A stretch of 64,000 bases of DNA from Nonomuraea jabiensis (lineage in GTDB: Bacteria; Actinomycetota; Actinomycetes; Streptosporangiales; Streptosporangiaceae), in NCBI RefSeq assembly GCF_014204795.1, contig NZ_JACHMB010000001.1, positions 10,924,501-10,988,500 of the forward strand, read 5' to 3'. Shown piece by piece: positions 23,325-30,685 of this stretch (position 1 is the first letter of the stretch; each line of letters starts with the position of its first letter). The position numbers and the translations under genes were made by a program. The notes below the pieces were generated by a model, which was given only the letters and a program-made list of their open reading frames with translations, made no database searches and was not told the DNA's origin.

Positions 23325-25145
23325 ATGGACCACTCTTCGACGCCGCCCGCACGCTTCACCGTCGCGGAACTGGGCTTCGACCCCGACGAGCTACGCGCCA
23401 GATACCGCCACGAACGCGACCGCCGGCTGCGGCCCGACGGCAACGCCCAGTACCAGGGCGCCCGAGGCGAGTTCGGCTACTACGCCGCCGACCCGTACAC
23501 CGAACGCGTCGAGCGGGAACCGGTCCGCGACCGGGTCGAGGCGCTGGTGGTGGGTGGCGGCTTCGGCGGCCTGCTCACCGGGGCCAAGCTCCGCGAGGCC
23601 GGCGTGGAGGACATCCGGATGCTCGACGAGGCCGGCGACTTCGGCGGCACCTGGTACTGGAACCGCTACCCGGGCATCCACTGCGACATCGAATCATCGA
23701 TCTACCTGCCGCTCCTCGAAGAGGTCGGCTACCTGCCCACCATGCGGTACGCCCCCGGCGAGGAGATCCGCCAGCACGCCGTCGCGATCGCCAAGCTCTA
23801 CGACCTGTACCGCGACACGATGTTCCACACCCGCGTCACGGAGCTGCGCTGGGACGACGCCGCGGCCGAATGGCAGGTGCGCACCGACCGCGGCGACGAC
23901 TTCCGGGCCCGCTACGTCGTCATGTCCGCCGGCACCCTGGCCCAGCCGAAGCTGCCCGGCATCCCGGGCATCGAGACGTTCCGCGGGCACACCTTCCACA
24001 CCAGCCGCTGGGATTACGGCTACACCGGCGGCGACCAGAGCGGCGGCCTGCACGGGCTCGCCGACAAGCGGGTGGCGGTCGTGGGCACCGGCGCCACCGG
24101 GATCCAGGTCATCCCGCACCTGGGGCGCGACGCGCAGCACCTGTACGTCTTCCAGCGCACCCCCTCGTCGGTCGACGTACGCGACAACCGGCCCACCGAC
24201 CCGGCCTGGGCGGCCTCGCTCAAGCCCGGCTGGCAGCGCGAACGCATGGAGAACTTCCTCACCGTCGTCACCGGCGGCCGCGCCGAACAGGACCTGATCG
24301 ACGACGGTTGGACCAGCACCGCACGGCTGCAACGCAACCTGCTGACCGGCACCGTCGACGCCACCCTGTCCCCCGAGCAGCGCGCGTACCTCGACGAGAT
24401 CGCCGACTTCCAGAAGATGAACGAGATCCGCGCCCGCGTGGACGAGATCGTCGACGACCCCGCCACCGCGGAGCTGCTCAAGCCCTGGTACCGCTACATG
24501 TGCAAGCGGCCCACCTTCAGCGACTACTACCTGCAGACGTTCAACCGGCCCAACGTCACGCTGGTCGACACCGCCGACCACGGCGGCATCACCGCGATGA
24601 CGGAGTCGGCGGTCGTGGTCGGCGAGCAGGAGTACGAGGTCGACTGCGTCATCTTCGCCACCGGCTTCGAGGTCGGCGTCTCCGGCATCGTCTCCGGCGC
24701 CCTGCCGGTGTACGGCCGGGGCGGCGCGCCGCTGCTCGGCACCTGGCGGCAGGGCCCCCGCACGCTGCACGGCTTCTACAGCCACGGCTTCCCGAACCTG
24801 TTCCACCTGGGCCCGCTGCAGAACGCCTCTGCGGTGAACTTCGTACACATCCTGCAGGAGCAGGCCATCCACATCGGCGCGGTCGTCGCCGAGGCCCGCC
24901 GGCGTGGCGTCGCGTCGGTCGAGCCGACCGCAGACGCCGAGGAGGCATGGGTCGCCACCATCCGCAAGCTGGCACCGGACAACAGCCGGTTCCAGGCCGA
25001 ATGCACGCCCGGCTACTACAACAACGAGGGCAAGCCCCGCCCGATCAGCATGACGTACGGCCCCGGCCCGGTCGCCTTCCACGACCTGCTGCGCCGCTGG
25101 CGCGCCGAGGGCGGCATGGACGAGGTGCTGGCGGGCACCCGATGA
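23325..25145 (+). CDS. Baeyer-Villiger-type flavin monooxygenase
   Basis: A 606-residue class B flavoprotein monooxygenase. The N-terminus has a long extension of about 70 residues, then the FAD site VVGGGFGGLLTGAKL, followed by DFGGTWYWNRYPGIHCD, the usual segment around the flavin. FRGHTFHTSRWDYG matches the Baeyer-Villiger fingerprint FxGxxxHTxxW, and VAVVGTGATGIQVIP is the NADPH site. The enzyme inserts oxygen next to a carbonyl to give an ester or lactone. The start follows GGAAGGGCATCC. The extension resembles that of cyclododecanone/steroid-type enzymes, suggesting a bulky substrate; this is inference. Confidence 0.93.
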   Translation: MDHSSTPPARFTVAELGFDPDELRARYRHERDRRLRPDGNAQYQGARGEFGYYAADPYTERVEREPVRDRVEALVVGGGFGGLLTGAKLREAGVEDIRMLDEAGDFGGTWYWNRYPGIHCDIESSIYLPLLEEVGYLPTMRYAPGEEIRQHAVAIAKLYDLYRDTMFHTRVTELRWDDAAAEWQVRTDRGDDFRARYVVMSAGTLAQPKLPGIPGIETFRGHTFHTSRWDYGYTGGDQSGGLHGLADKRVAVVGTGATGIQVIPHLGRDAQHLYVFQRTPSSVDVRDNRPTDPAWAASLKPGWQRERMENFLTVVTGGRAEQDLIDDGWTSTARLQRNLLTGTVDATLSPEQRAYLDEIADFQKMNEIRARVDEIVDDPATAELLKPWYRYMCKRPTFSDYYLQTFNRPNVTLVDTADHGGITAMTESAVVVGEQEYEVDCVIFATGFEVGVSGIVSGALPVYGRGGAPLLGTWRQGPRTLHGFYSHGFPNLFHLGPLQNASAVNFVHILQEQAIHIGAVVAEARRRGVASVEPTADAEEAWVATIRKLAPDNSRFQAECTPGYYNNEGKPRPISMTYGPGPVAFHDLLRRWRAEGGMDEVLAGTR

Positions 25146-26710
25146 ACCACCGGACAGTCGAGCGTCTCATCCGGGCGCGCCCGCTGTGGGGATCGAACGG
25201 CATGGCCTTCGGACCCGACGGACGCCTGTACGTGGCCCAGTTCCTCGCCGGGCAGATCAGCGCCGTCGACCCGGCCACCGGCGACGTCGAGGTGGTCGTG
25301 CCGCCGGACGGGCCGCTGCACTCCCCCGACGACCTCGCCTTCGACACCGACGGCGCGATGTACGTGACCGACCTGGTCCCGGGCCGGGTGTGGCGACGCG
25401 ACCCGGCCGGGAACTTCACGCTCGTCACGGACGCGATCACCGCGCCCAACGGCATCGCCTGCGTCGGCACGCGGGTGTTCGCCAACGAGATGATCCCGGG
25501 CGGACGCCTGCTGGAGCTGCCGGTGGCAGGCGGCGAGCCCGCGGTGCTCACGGCGGGCCTCGCCATGGGCAACGCCATGCAACTCGGCCCGGACGGGCAG
25601 CTCTACTACCCCCACATGCTCACCGGCGAGGTGTTCCGCATCCCGCTCGACGGCGGCGAGCCGGAGCTGGTGGCCGCGGACGTCCCGGATCCGGTCGCCG
25701 TACGCTTCGACCGCGGCGGCGCCCTGCTGGTCCTCTCCCGCGGCGAGACCGGGACCGTCACGCGCGTCGACCTGACCGGCACCGGTGACCGCTCCGCCAT
25801 CGTCAGCGAGCTCAACGCCCTGGACAACGCCGCCTTCGACGCCGAGAACCGGATGTTCGTCTCCAGCTACGCGCATGGCGGGGTCGCCGAGCTCGCGGCC
25901 GACGGGCGTACCCGCCAGATCGTGCCCCGCGGCCTCGGCGGCCCCTTCGGGGTGACCATCGATCTCGGCGGCGGCGTCCACGTGGCCGACCACTACCGCC
26001 TCGCCCAGCCCGCCGACCAGCTCTCCGGCCGGCCGGGCGACGACGTCGCCACCACCGAGCTGCTGAACTTCGTGCACGGCGTCGCCGCCGACGGCGACCT
26101 GCTCCACACCACCTCCCAATACGGGGACGTACGCACCTACGACCGGCGCTCCGGCACGGCGCGCACCCGGGCCCGCGGCCTGGACCGTCCGCTGGGCATC
26201 GCCGTGCGCGCCGACGGCACGCTGCTGGTCGCCGAGTCCGGCGCCGGCCGCGTCGTCGCCATCGACCACGACGACCAGGTCAGCGTGCTGGCCGAGGGCC
26301 TGGGCCGCCCGATCGACGTGGCCGTGGACGCCGGCCAGCGCTGCTACGTCAGTGACGAGCAGCTCGCCGCGGTGTACCGCGTCGAGGACGGCGTGCCCGC
26401 GCTGCTCGCCGACGGGCTTGGCACCCCGCAGGGCATCACCGTCCACGACGGCATCATGTACGTCGTCGAGACCACCCACCGCCGGCTGCTCGCCATCGAC
26501 CTCGCCACCGGCGACGTCGAGATCGAGGCCGACGCCCTTCCGGTCATGTCCCCGGCGGGCCGGGAACCCGGCCTGTTCGTCGTGCCCGGCCTGCCCGGGA
26601 TGCCGCGTCCGTTCGCCGGGATCGCGGCCACGGCGGACGGCTCCCTGGTGATCGCCGCGAACGGTGACGGCGGCGTTCTGCTCCTGCATCCCGAGGAGAC
26701 CGCACCATGA
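25142..26710 (+). CDS. Beta-propeller protein of SMP-30/gluconolactonase type, double length
   Basis: A 522-residue protein starting in a 4-bp ATGA overlap with the monooxygenase, so the two are coupled. It is built of repeated propeller strands: GSNGMAFGPDGRLYVAQFLAGQI, SPDDLAFDTDGAMYVTDLVPG and, in the second half, DRPLGIAVRADGTLLVAESGAG and RPIDVAVDAGQRCYVSDEQ. SMP-30 proteins are about 300 residues, so two propellers or one very large one are likely. No signal peptide is present. As neighbour of a Baeyer-Villiger enzyme it is a candidate lactone hydrolase, but the metal ligands cannot be verified by eye. Confidence 0.8.
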   Translation: MNHRTVERLIRARPLWGSNGMAFGPDGRLYVAQFLAGQISAVDPATGDVEVVVPPDGPLHSPDDLAFDTDGAMYVTDLVPGRVWRRDPAGNFTLVTDAITAPNGIACVGTRVFANEMIPGGRLLELPVAGGEPAVLTAGLAMGNAMQLGPDGQLYYPHMLTGEVFRIPLDGGEPELVAADVPDPVAVRFDRGGALLVLSRGETGTVTRVDLTGTGDRSAIVSELNALDNAAFDAENRMFVSSYAHGGVAELAADGRTRQIVPRGLGGPFGVTIDLGGGVHVADHYRLAQPADQLSGRPGDDVATTELLNFVHGVAADGDLLHTTSQYGDVRTYDRRSGTARTRARGLDRPLGIAVRADGTLLVAESGAGRVVAIDHDDQVSVLAEGLGRPIDVAVDAGQRCYVSDEQLAAVYRVEDGVPALLADGLGTPQGITVHDGIMYVVETTHRRLLAIDLATGDVEIEADALPVMSPAGREPGLFVVPGLPGMPRPFAGIAATADGSLVIAANGDGGVLLLHPEETAP

Positions 26711-26742
26711 GTCTCCACCGCGCTGCCGCACCTGCTGACTGG

Positions 26743-27309
26743 TTAGCCGACGACGACGGCGTACAGGGTGAATCCGAGCGCGATCCCGGCGACCGCCGCC
26801 GCGAGGTGGACGACCAGCGAGCTCGACGAGCGCCTCTTCGCGTCTATCCCGTACGGCAGGCGGACGAAGTACGCGATGAAGGCCAGGCCGATGAGGGCCG
26901 GGATGCCGAAGCCGAACAGGGCGCCGCTGAGGGCGAGGGCCAAGGACCCGCCGCCGACAACAGGCTCGGCGAACCACGCGGCTTGGGAGATGGCGAACAG
27001 GCCGATGCAGAGCGGCATCACCCGCAGCCCCACGGGCGTGCGGTATATCCGGTAGAGGACCATGGACGCCGGTCCTGCGATGTAGGCGGACCACAAAAGC
27101 GCCGAGGCGCCGTCAGGGAAATGCGGATCGGAGACCACGCCCCTGGGGTGCGGGTGTGAGGTCCACTCCGCGCCCGCCCAGCACAGGTTGATGATGACCA
27201 GAGCAGAGAAGACGGTGGCGACCGTGACGAACGCGCCGGCGAGCCGAGGCACCGGTCGTCCGATGATCGGGTCCGCGTCCGGCAACCTGCTGCGCATGCT
27301 CATCACCAC
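26743..27309 (-). CDS. Multi-pass membrane protein, unknown function
   Basis: A hydrophobic protein of 186-188 residues with five likely membrane helices: LAGAFVTVATVFSALVII, ASALLWSAYIAGPASMVL, VMPLCIGLFAISQAAWF, LALSGALFGFGIPALIGLAF and VVHLAAAVAGIALGFTLYAV. Starts GTG, GTG and ATG cluster at 27301-27309 with only a weak leader. It converges on the beta-propeller gene 32 bp away. No family is recognised. In 27310-27588 no gene is supported. Confidence 0.65.
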   Translation of the reverse strand: MVMSMRSRLPDADPIIGRPVPRLAGAFVTVATVFSALVIINLCWAGAEWTSHPHPRGVVSDPHFPDGASALLWSAYIAGPASMVLYRIYRTPVGLRVMPLCIGLFAISQAAWFAEPVVGGGSLALALSGALFGFGIPALIGLAFIAYFVRLPYGIDAKRRSSSSLVVHLAAAVAGIALGFTLYAVVVG

Positions 27310-27588
27310 GATCTCGGTCGACGACGATCAGGGCCGTTCCAGGCTACGGGTCGGGCGTTCAGGATGGGTGCCGTGCCGGGACCCGGAGGCGTCGACCATC
27401 ACCGTGCGAGGGAACTGACGGAGCGTCTCCAGCTCCGGCCCGCGCGGTCGAGGCGGCCTACTGTGCGGCGGTCGTTCTTGGCGGGCCGGGGCGAAGACGT
27501 TGACCTCGAACTGGTCGCTTGCCACGGTATGGGGCAGGCGGCACAGCATTGGCGGCAGGCCCTCTCCATGCACCGTCGGCGGTGAACC

Positions 27589-28197
27589 TCAGGACAGCGG
27601 CCAGTTGCGCAGGGCGACGTCGGCCAGTTCCTGGAGCTCGTCGCGGCAGACACCGCTCGCGGCCTGCACGGCGATGCCGAACGCCAGCGTGGTGACGTAG
27701 CGGGCCAGAAGCCCCGGATCGGTTTCCGGCGGAAGGTCGCCCTCGTCCACGGCTCGCTGGAACCGCTCCCGGACGCAGGAGTAGGAATTGTTGCGCCAGT
27801 CGACGAGAAGGTCGCGGACCTCACGCCCGGAGTCGCTGGCGGCCAGGGCGCCCTGGACGCCCAGGCACCCGTGGGGATGGGCCGGGCGGGTGGTGGTTCG
27901 AACGGTGCCGGCCAGGATCGCGGTGGCGACGCCGAGGGCGGTCGGCTCCTCCAGGGCCTGGACCAGGTACGCGCTCGGGCCTTCGGTGTAGCGCGCCAGG
28001 GCCTTGCGGAACAGCTCCTCCTTGTTGCCGAAGGCCGCGTACATGCTGGTGGTGGAGATGCCCATCGCTTCCGCCAGGTGGGCCGTGCTGGCCCCCTCGT
28101 AGCCGTGCTCCCAGAAGGTCAGGACGGCGCGCTCGAGAGCTTCGTCGGCGTCGAATTTCCGCGGCCGGCCGATGGGGCCGCTCTGTTTCCTCTCCAC
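27589..28197 (-). CDS. TetR/AcrR-family repressor
   Basis: A 202-residue repressor. A basic lead (GPIGRPRKFDADEALERAV) precedes the helix-turn-helix ASTAHLAEAMGISTTSMYAAFGNKEELF. The ligand domain has the TetR_C_16-like PHGCLGVQGALAASD segment with a conserved Cys, typical of regulators answering redox-active or electrophilic compounds. It is divergent from the SnoaL-like/SDR pair across a gap of about 120 bp holding a perfect 24-bp inverted repeat, the evident operator, so it should repress both itself and the pair. Confidence 0.92.
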   Translation of the reverse strand: MERKQSGPIGRPRKFDADEALERAVLTFWEHGYEGASTAHLAEAMGISTTSMYAAFGNKEELFRKALARYTEGPSAYLVQALEEPTALGVATAILAGTVRTTTRPAHPHGCLGVQGALAASDSGREVRDLLVDWRNNSYSCVRERFQRAVDEGDLPPETDPGLLARYVTTLAFGIAVQAASGVCRDELQELADVALRNWPLS

Positions 28198-28214
28198 TCC
28201 CCCAGCCTACCTCC

Positions 28215-28272
28215 TTTTGCAGCGATCGCTACAGAAGTGCTACCGTCGACTTCTGTAGCGATCGCTGCAAAA
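28215..28272. promoter_or_regulatory. Perfect 24-bp inverted repeat, TetR operator
   Basis: Arms at 28215-28238 and 28249-28272 are exact reverse complements, separated by GCTACCGTCG. Each arm has an internal near-palindrome, GCAGCGATCGCTAC, so the region offers two operator copies in opposite orientation. It lies between the TetR start and the SnoaL-like start, where one repressor can shut both promoters. Confidence 0.85.
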
Positions 28273-28318
28273 ATCGCCGCCGCCGTGGCCTGAACCAGAT
28301 CTGAGAGGCGAACATCTC

Positions 28319-28543
28319 ATGTCCGACAGCGATCTACGCGCGTTCTACCTGCGCTACCTCGAGGAGCTCAACGCCCACAGGTTCGACGGCATGGACGAGT
28401 TCATCGACGATCGGACCACCTTGAACGGTGAGCCGGCCACCCGGGACGACCTCATCGCGGTCCAGAAAGCCGACGTGGACGCGGTTCCGGACCTGCACTG
28501 GGAGCTCAGGGAACTGACGCCGGCGAACTGCGCCGGCAACTGA
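28319..28543 (+). CDS. Truncated SnoaL-like/ester cyclase-type protein
   Basis: A 74-residue product: SDLRAFYLRYLEELNAHRF, then MDEFIDDRTTLNGEPATRDD and VPDLHWELRELTPANCAGN. This matches only the first half of the NTF2-fold ester cyclase (SnoaL-like) family, normally about 130 residues, and stops where the central beta sheet should continue. Either a nonsense or deletion event removed the second half, or a half-size protein is used. It is the first gene of the TetR-controlled pair, 33 bp before the SDR gene. Probably inactive. Confidence 0.6.
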   Translation: MSDSDLRAFYLRYLEELNAHRFDGMDEFIDDRTTLNGEPATRDDLIAVQKADVDAVPDLHWELRELTPANCAGN

Positions 28544-28576
28544 CCGGCTGACCTCCGCAATCGGAAAGGAAAAAGC

Positions 28577-29263
28577 ATGACCATCACACTGATCACCGGG
28601 GCCAACAAGGGCATCGGCTTCGAGACGGCCAAACAGCTGCTGGAGCTGGGCCACGTCGTCTACATCGGCGCGCGTGACGTCGAGCGAGGCGAGAAGGCCG
28701 CGGCAGCACTCGGCGCCCGATTCGTGCAGCTCGACGTGACCGACGACGCATCGGTGAGCAGCGCGCTGGCGACGATCGACGCGGCCGAGGGCCGGCTCGA
28801 CGTTCTGGTGCACAACGCGGGGATCCTGGGAGACGGAGCCATCGACGGCCCCAAGGCTCTCCGCGTGTTCGACACCAACGCCGTGGGAATCGTGCGCGTC
28901 ACGGAGGCGGCACTTCCCCTGCTGCGCAGATCATCGAACCCTAACGTGGTCACCGTTTCGAGCAGCATGGGCTCGTTCTGGGCAGTCAACAACCCCGACC
29001 GGCCGGAGTTCCACATACCCCTCGCGCTTTACGCCGCGTCCAAGTCAGCCGCCACCATGCTCACGGTTCAGTACGCCAAGGCCCATCCCGGCATCAAGTT
29101 CAATGCGCTCGAGCCCGGCACCACGGCCACCGACATGACCGCGGCCATGGGAATCGGAAGGTCACCGGAAGAGAGCGCCAGAACGGTCGTGCGTCTGGCA
29201 ACCCTCGACGCGGACGGTCCAACAGGGACGTTCCAGGACGAAACCGGGGAGTTGCGCTGGTAG
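28577..29263 (+). CDS. Short-chain dehydrogenase/reductase
   Basis: A 228-residue SDR. Motifs are LITGANKGIGFETAKQL (cofactor site), VVYIGARD with an Arg that favours NADP, LVHNAGILGD, the catalytic TVSSSMGS and YAASKSA, and a C-terminus GTFQDETGELRW. This is the pattern of carbonyl-reductase-like SDRs often induced by electrophiles. GGAAAGGAAAAAGC precedes the ATG. It is second in the TetR-controlled operon and is probably its effective enzyme: reduction or detoxification of a carbonyl compound sensed by the TetR protein. Confidence 0.92.
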   Translation: MTITLITGANKGIGFETAKQLLELGHVVYIGARDVERGEKAAAALGARFVQLDVTDDASVSSALATIDAAEGRLDVLVHNAGILGDGAIDGPKALRVFDTNAVGIVRVTEAALPLLRRSSNPNVVTVSSSMGSFWAVNNPDRPEFHIPLALYAASKSAATMLTVQYAKAHPGIKFNALEPGTTATDMTAAMGIGRSPEESARTVVRLATLDADGPTGTFQDETGELRW

Positions 29264-29276
29264 GTAGGCGAGCAGA

Positions 29277-29504
29277 TCACCTCAGAGGTGCTGAAGCGGA
29301 AACTGCGCGCATCGACCGGCGTGAGGATGTTGCGTTCTCGCTCGGTTCGGGGTGTCCGGAATCGCGCGGCGCGGCAGGGGCGTGGCCTTGGCAGTAGCCG
29401 TTGGCGACGATCAGCCGTCCACGGGCGGCGGTGTAGGCGGAGGGGTGCGTGGCGGGGACCACGCCTTGGCAGGTGGGACAGGTATCCGGCTGGTCGGCTG
29501 TCAT
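29277..29504 (-). CDS. Small Cys-rich hypothetical protein
   Basis: A 75-residue product from an ATG at 29502-29504 behind GAAAGGGCGTTC. CPTCQGVVPATHPSAYTAARG then IVANGYCQGHAP gives a CxxC and a CxxH that could form one zinc site; the remaining tail is Ser/Pro/Arg-rich. No family is recognised. It converges on the SDR gene 13 bp away. The 5' end is well marked; the tail may not be conserved. Confidence 0.42.
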   Translation of the reverse strand: MTADQPDTCPTCQGVVPATHPSAYTAARGRLIVANGYCQGHAPAAPRDSGHPEPSENATSSRRSMRAVSASAPLR

Positions 29505-29634
29505 GAACGCCCTTTCACGGACGTGGAGCGAACGGTGCGGGACGCGCTCTGGATCCACGGCTTCTACCAGAAACGATAGCCGGTGGTCTCGCCGTACAAC
29601 GCGCCGGGTCCTCCACGGGGGCAACCGCCGTTCG

Positions 29635-29684
29635 GGGCGACCGCGGTGCTCTTCGGGCGGCCCACCTCCTCTGGGCGGTCGCCC
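29635..29684. terminator. Strong hairpin upstream of the small Cys gene
   Basis: GGGCGACCGC at 29635-29644 pairs perfectly with GCGGTCGCCC at 29675-29684 around a 30-nt loop. It is about 55 bp beyond the stop of the ArsR-SRPBCC gene on the minus strand, suiting a Rho-independent-like end for that transcript, though no T run follows. Confidence 0.4.
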
Positions 29685-29738
29685 AGGCGAGCCGGCCCGG
29701 CGGCACCGCGCGACGTCGTCGAGCCCTGATCGGGGAGG

Positions 29739-30563
29739 TTACGCGTCGTCCGGCAGCGGTTCGCCGGTCTCCAGCAGCGACTTCAGGCTCGCCACCACGT
29801 TCGGCCAGCCGTGGCTGACCATCTCGGCCAGGCTCGATCCGGACTCGAAGCCGTCGTGCACGACGGTGAGCTTCACGACCTGCTGCGCGGCCTCCTCGAT
29901 CGTGAAGGTGACCTTCGAGCGGGCCTCGCCGGACAGCCGGGCGAGCATCTCCTCGTCCCAGCCGAAGCGCTTGGCGAGCTCCGGGGTGATGGCGTGCCAG
30001 GTGTAGGAGAGCCGGCTGTACGGGTCGGCCTCCAGCACGACCTGCTCCGGGTCGCTGATCAGCACGCCGTGGTTGTCCCAGGTCATCGGCGAGCCGACGG
30101 ACCAGTCCGTGATGAACTCCGTGGCCCAGTAGCGGCGGGTGAAGGCGGGGTCGGTCAGCGCCTGCCAGAGCTTCTGCGGAGTGGTGCGGATGTAGGTGGT
30201 GTAGACGAAGGTCGGCGCGTCCATCGGGGTCTCCTCCAGGGCGAGTTTCAGGTCCGCCAGGGCTTGGACCCTGGCCTGGTCGTAGCGGCTGATCCACCGG
30301 TGGGCGATCTCGTGCACGGGCGCGGCGTTGAGATAGTGGAGCTTCTCCCGGCCCCGCCGCACGGTGGCGACGAGCCCGGCCTCCTCCAACACCGCGAGGT
30401 GCTTGCTGACGGACTGCCTGGCCATGTCGAGTCCGGCGCACAGCTCGCGCAGCGTCTGCCCGTTGCGGGCGTTGAGCGAGTCGAGCAGCGCGCGCCGGCT
30501 CGGATCGGCCAGCGCCTTGAACACCTCGTCCATGCCCGCCCCCGTACCCAGGTTGCCGCTCAT
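29739..30563 (-). CDS. ArsR-type repressor fused to an SRPBCC (AHSA1-like) domain
   Basis: A 274-residue two-domain protein. Residues about 10-95 are an ArsR winged helix: FKALADPSRRALLDSLNARN, then DMARQSVSKHLAVLEEAGL with no metal-binding Cys. From about 115 an AHSA1/SRPBCC domain begins (FVYTTYIRTTPQKLWQALTD, RYWATEFITDWSVGSPMTW, HGWPNVVASLKSLLETG), a cavity that can hold a hydrophobic ligand. The fusion suggests a ligand-sensing repressor. Two short palindromes lie immediately upstream, pointing to autoregulation. No adjacent target gene points away from it. Confidence 0.92.
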   Translation of the reverse strand: MSGNLGTGAGMDEVFKALADPSRRALLDSLNARNGQTLRELCAGLDMARQSVSKHLAVLEEAGLVATVRRGREKLHYLNAAPVHEIAHRWISRYDQARVQALADLKLALEETPMDAPTFVYTTYIRTTPQKLWQALTDPAFTRRYWATEFITDWSVGSPMTWDNHGVLISDPEQVVLEADPYSRLSYTWHAITPELAKRFGWDEEMLARLSGEARSKVTFTIEEAAQQVVKLTVVHDGFESGSSLAEMVSHGWPNVVASLKSLLETGEPLPDDA

Positions 30564-30569
30564 CGATAT

Positions 30570-30615
30570 GCAGCCTTTTGGCTGCCTTTAAATTTAGGCA
30601 GCCGGATGGCTGCCT
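30570..30615. promoter_or_regulatory. Twin operators of the ArsR-SRPBCC gene
   Basis: GCAGCCTTTTGGCTGC at 30570-30585 and AGGCAGCCGGATGGCTGCCT at 30596-30615 share the core GCAGCC-N4-GGCTGC, centres 28 bp apart. The first begins 7 bp before the ATG of the regulator gene, so binding would block its own transcription or leader. Confidence 0.8.
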
Positions 30616-30685
30616 GTCAAGGCGAGCGGGCACGGGAGCGGAGCACACCGGGCCCGGCCCGGTGTGCTCCGCTCCTCGATCGTCG

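Noticed and set aside
23694..25082. 462-codon minus-strand frame opposite the monooxygenase
   Set aside because: Typical high-GC antisense shadow (Val/Gly/Asp/Arg bias); the plus strand has full enzyme motifs.
25016..27094. 692-codon minus-strand frame opposite the propeller gene
   Set aside because: Antisense shadow that crosses two real genes and has no ribosome-binding site or domains.
27310..27588. Short frames between the membrane protein and the TetR gene
   Set aside because: One minus-strand phase (SDQFEVNVFAPARQ) hints at a relic, but no family or start could be supported.
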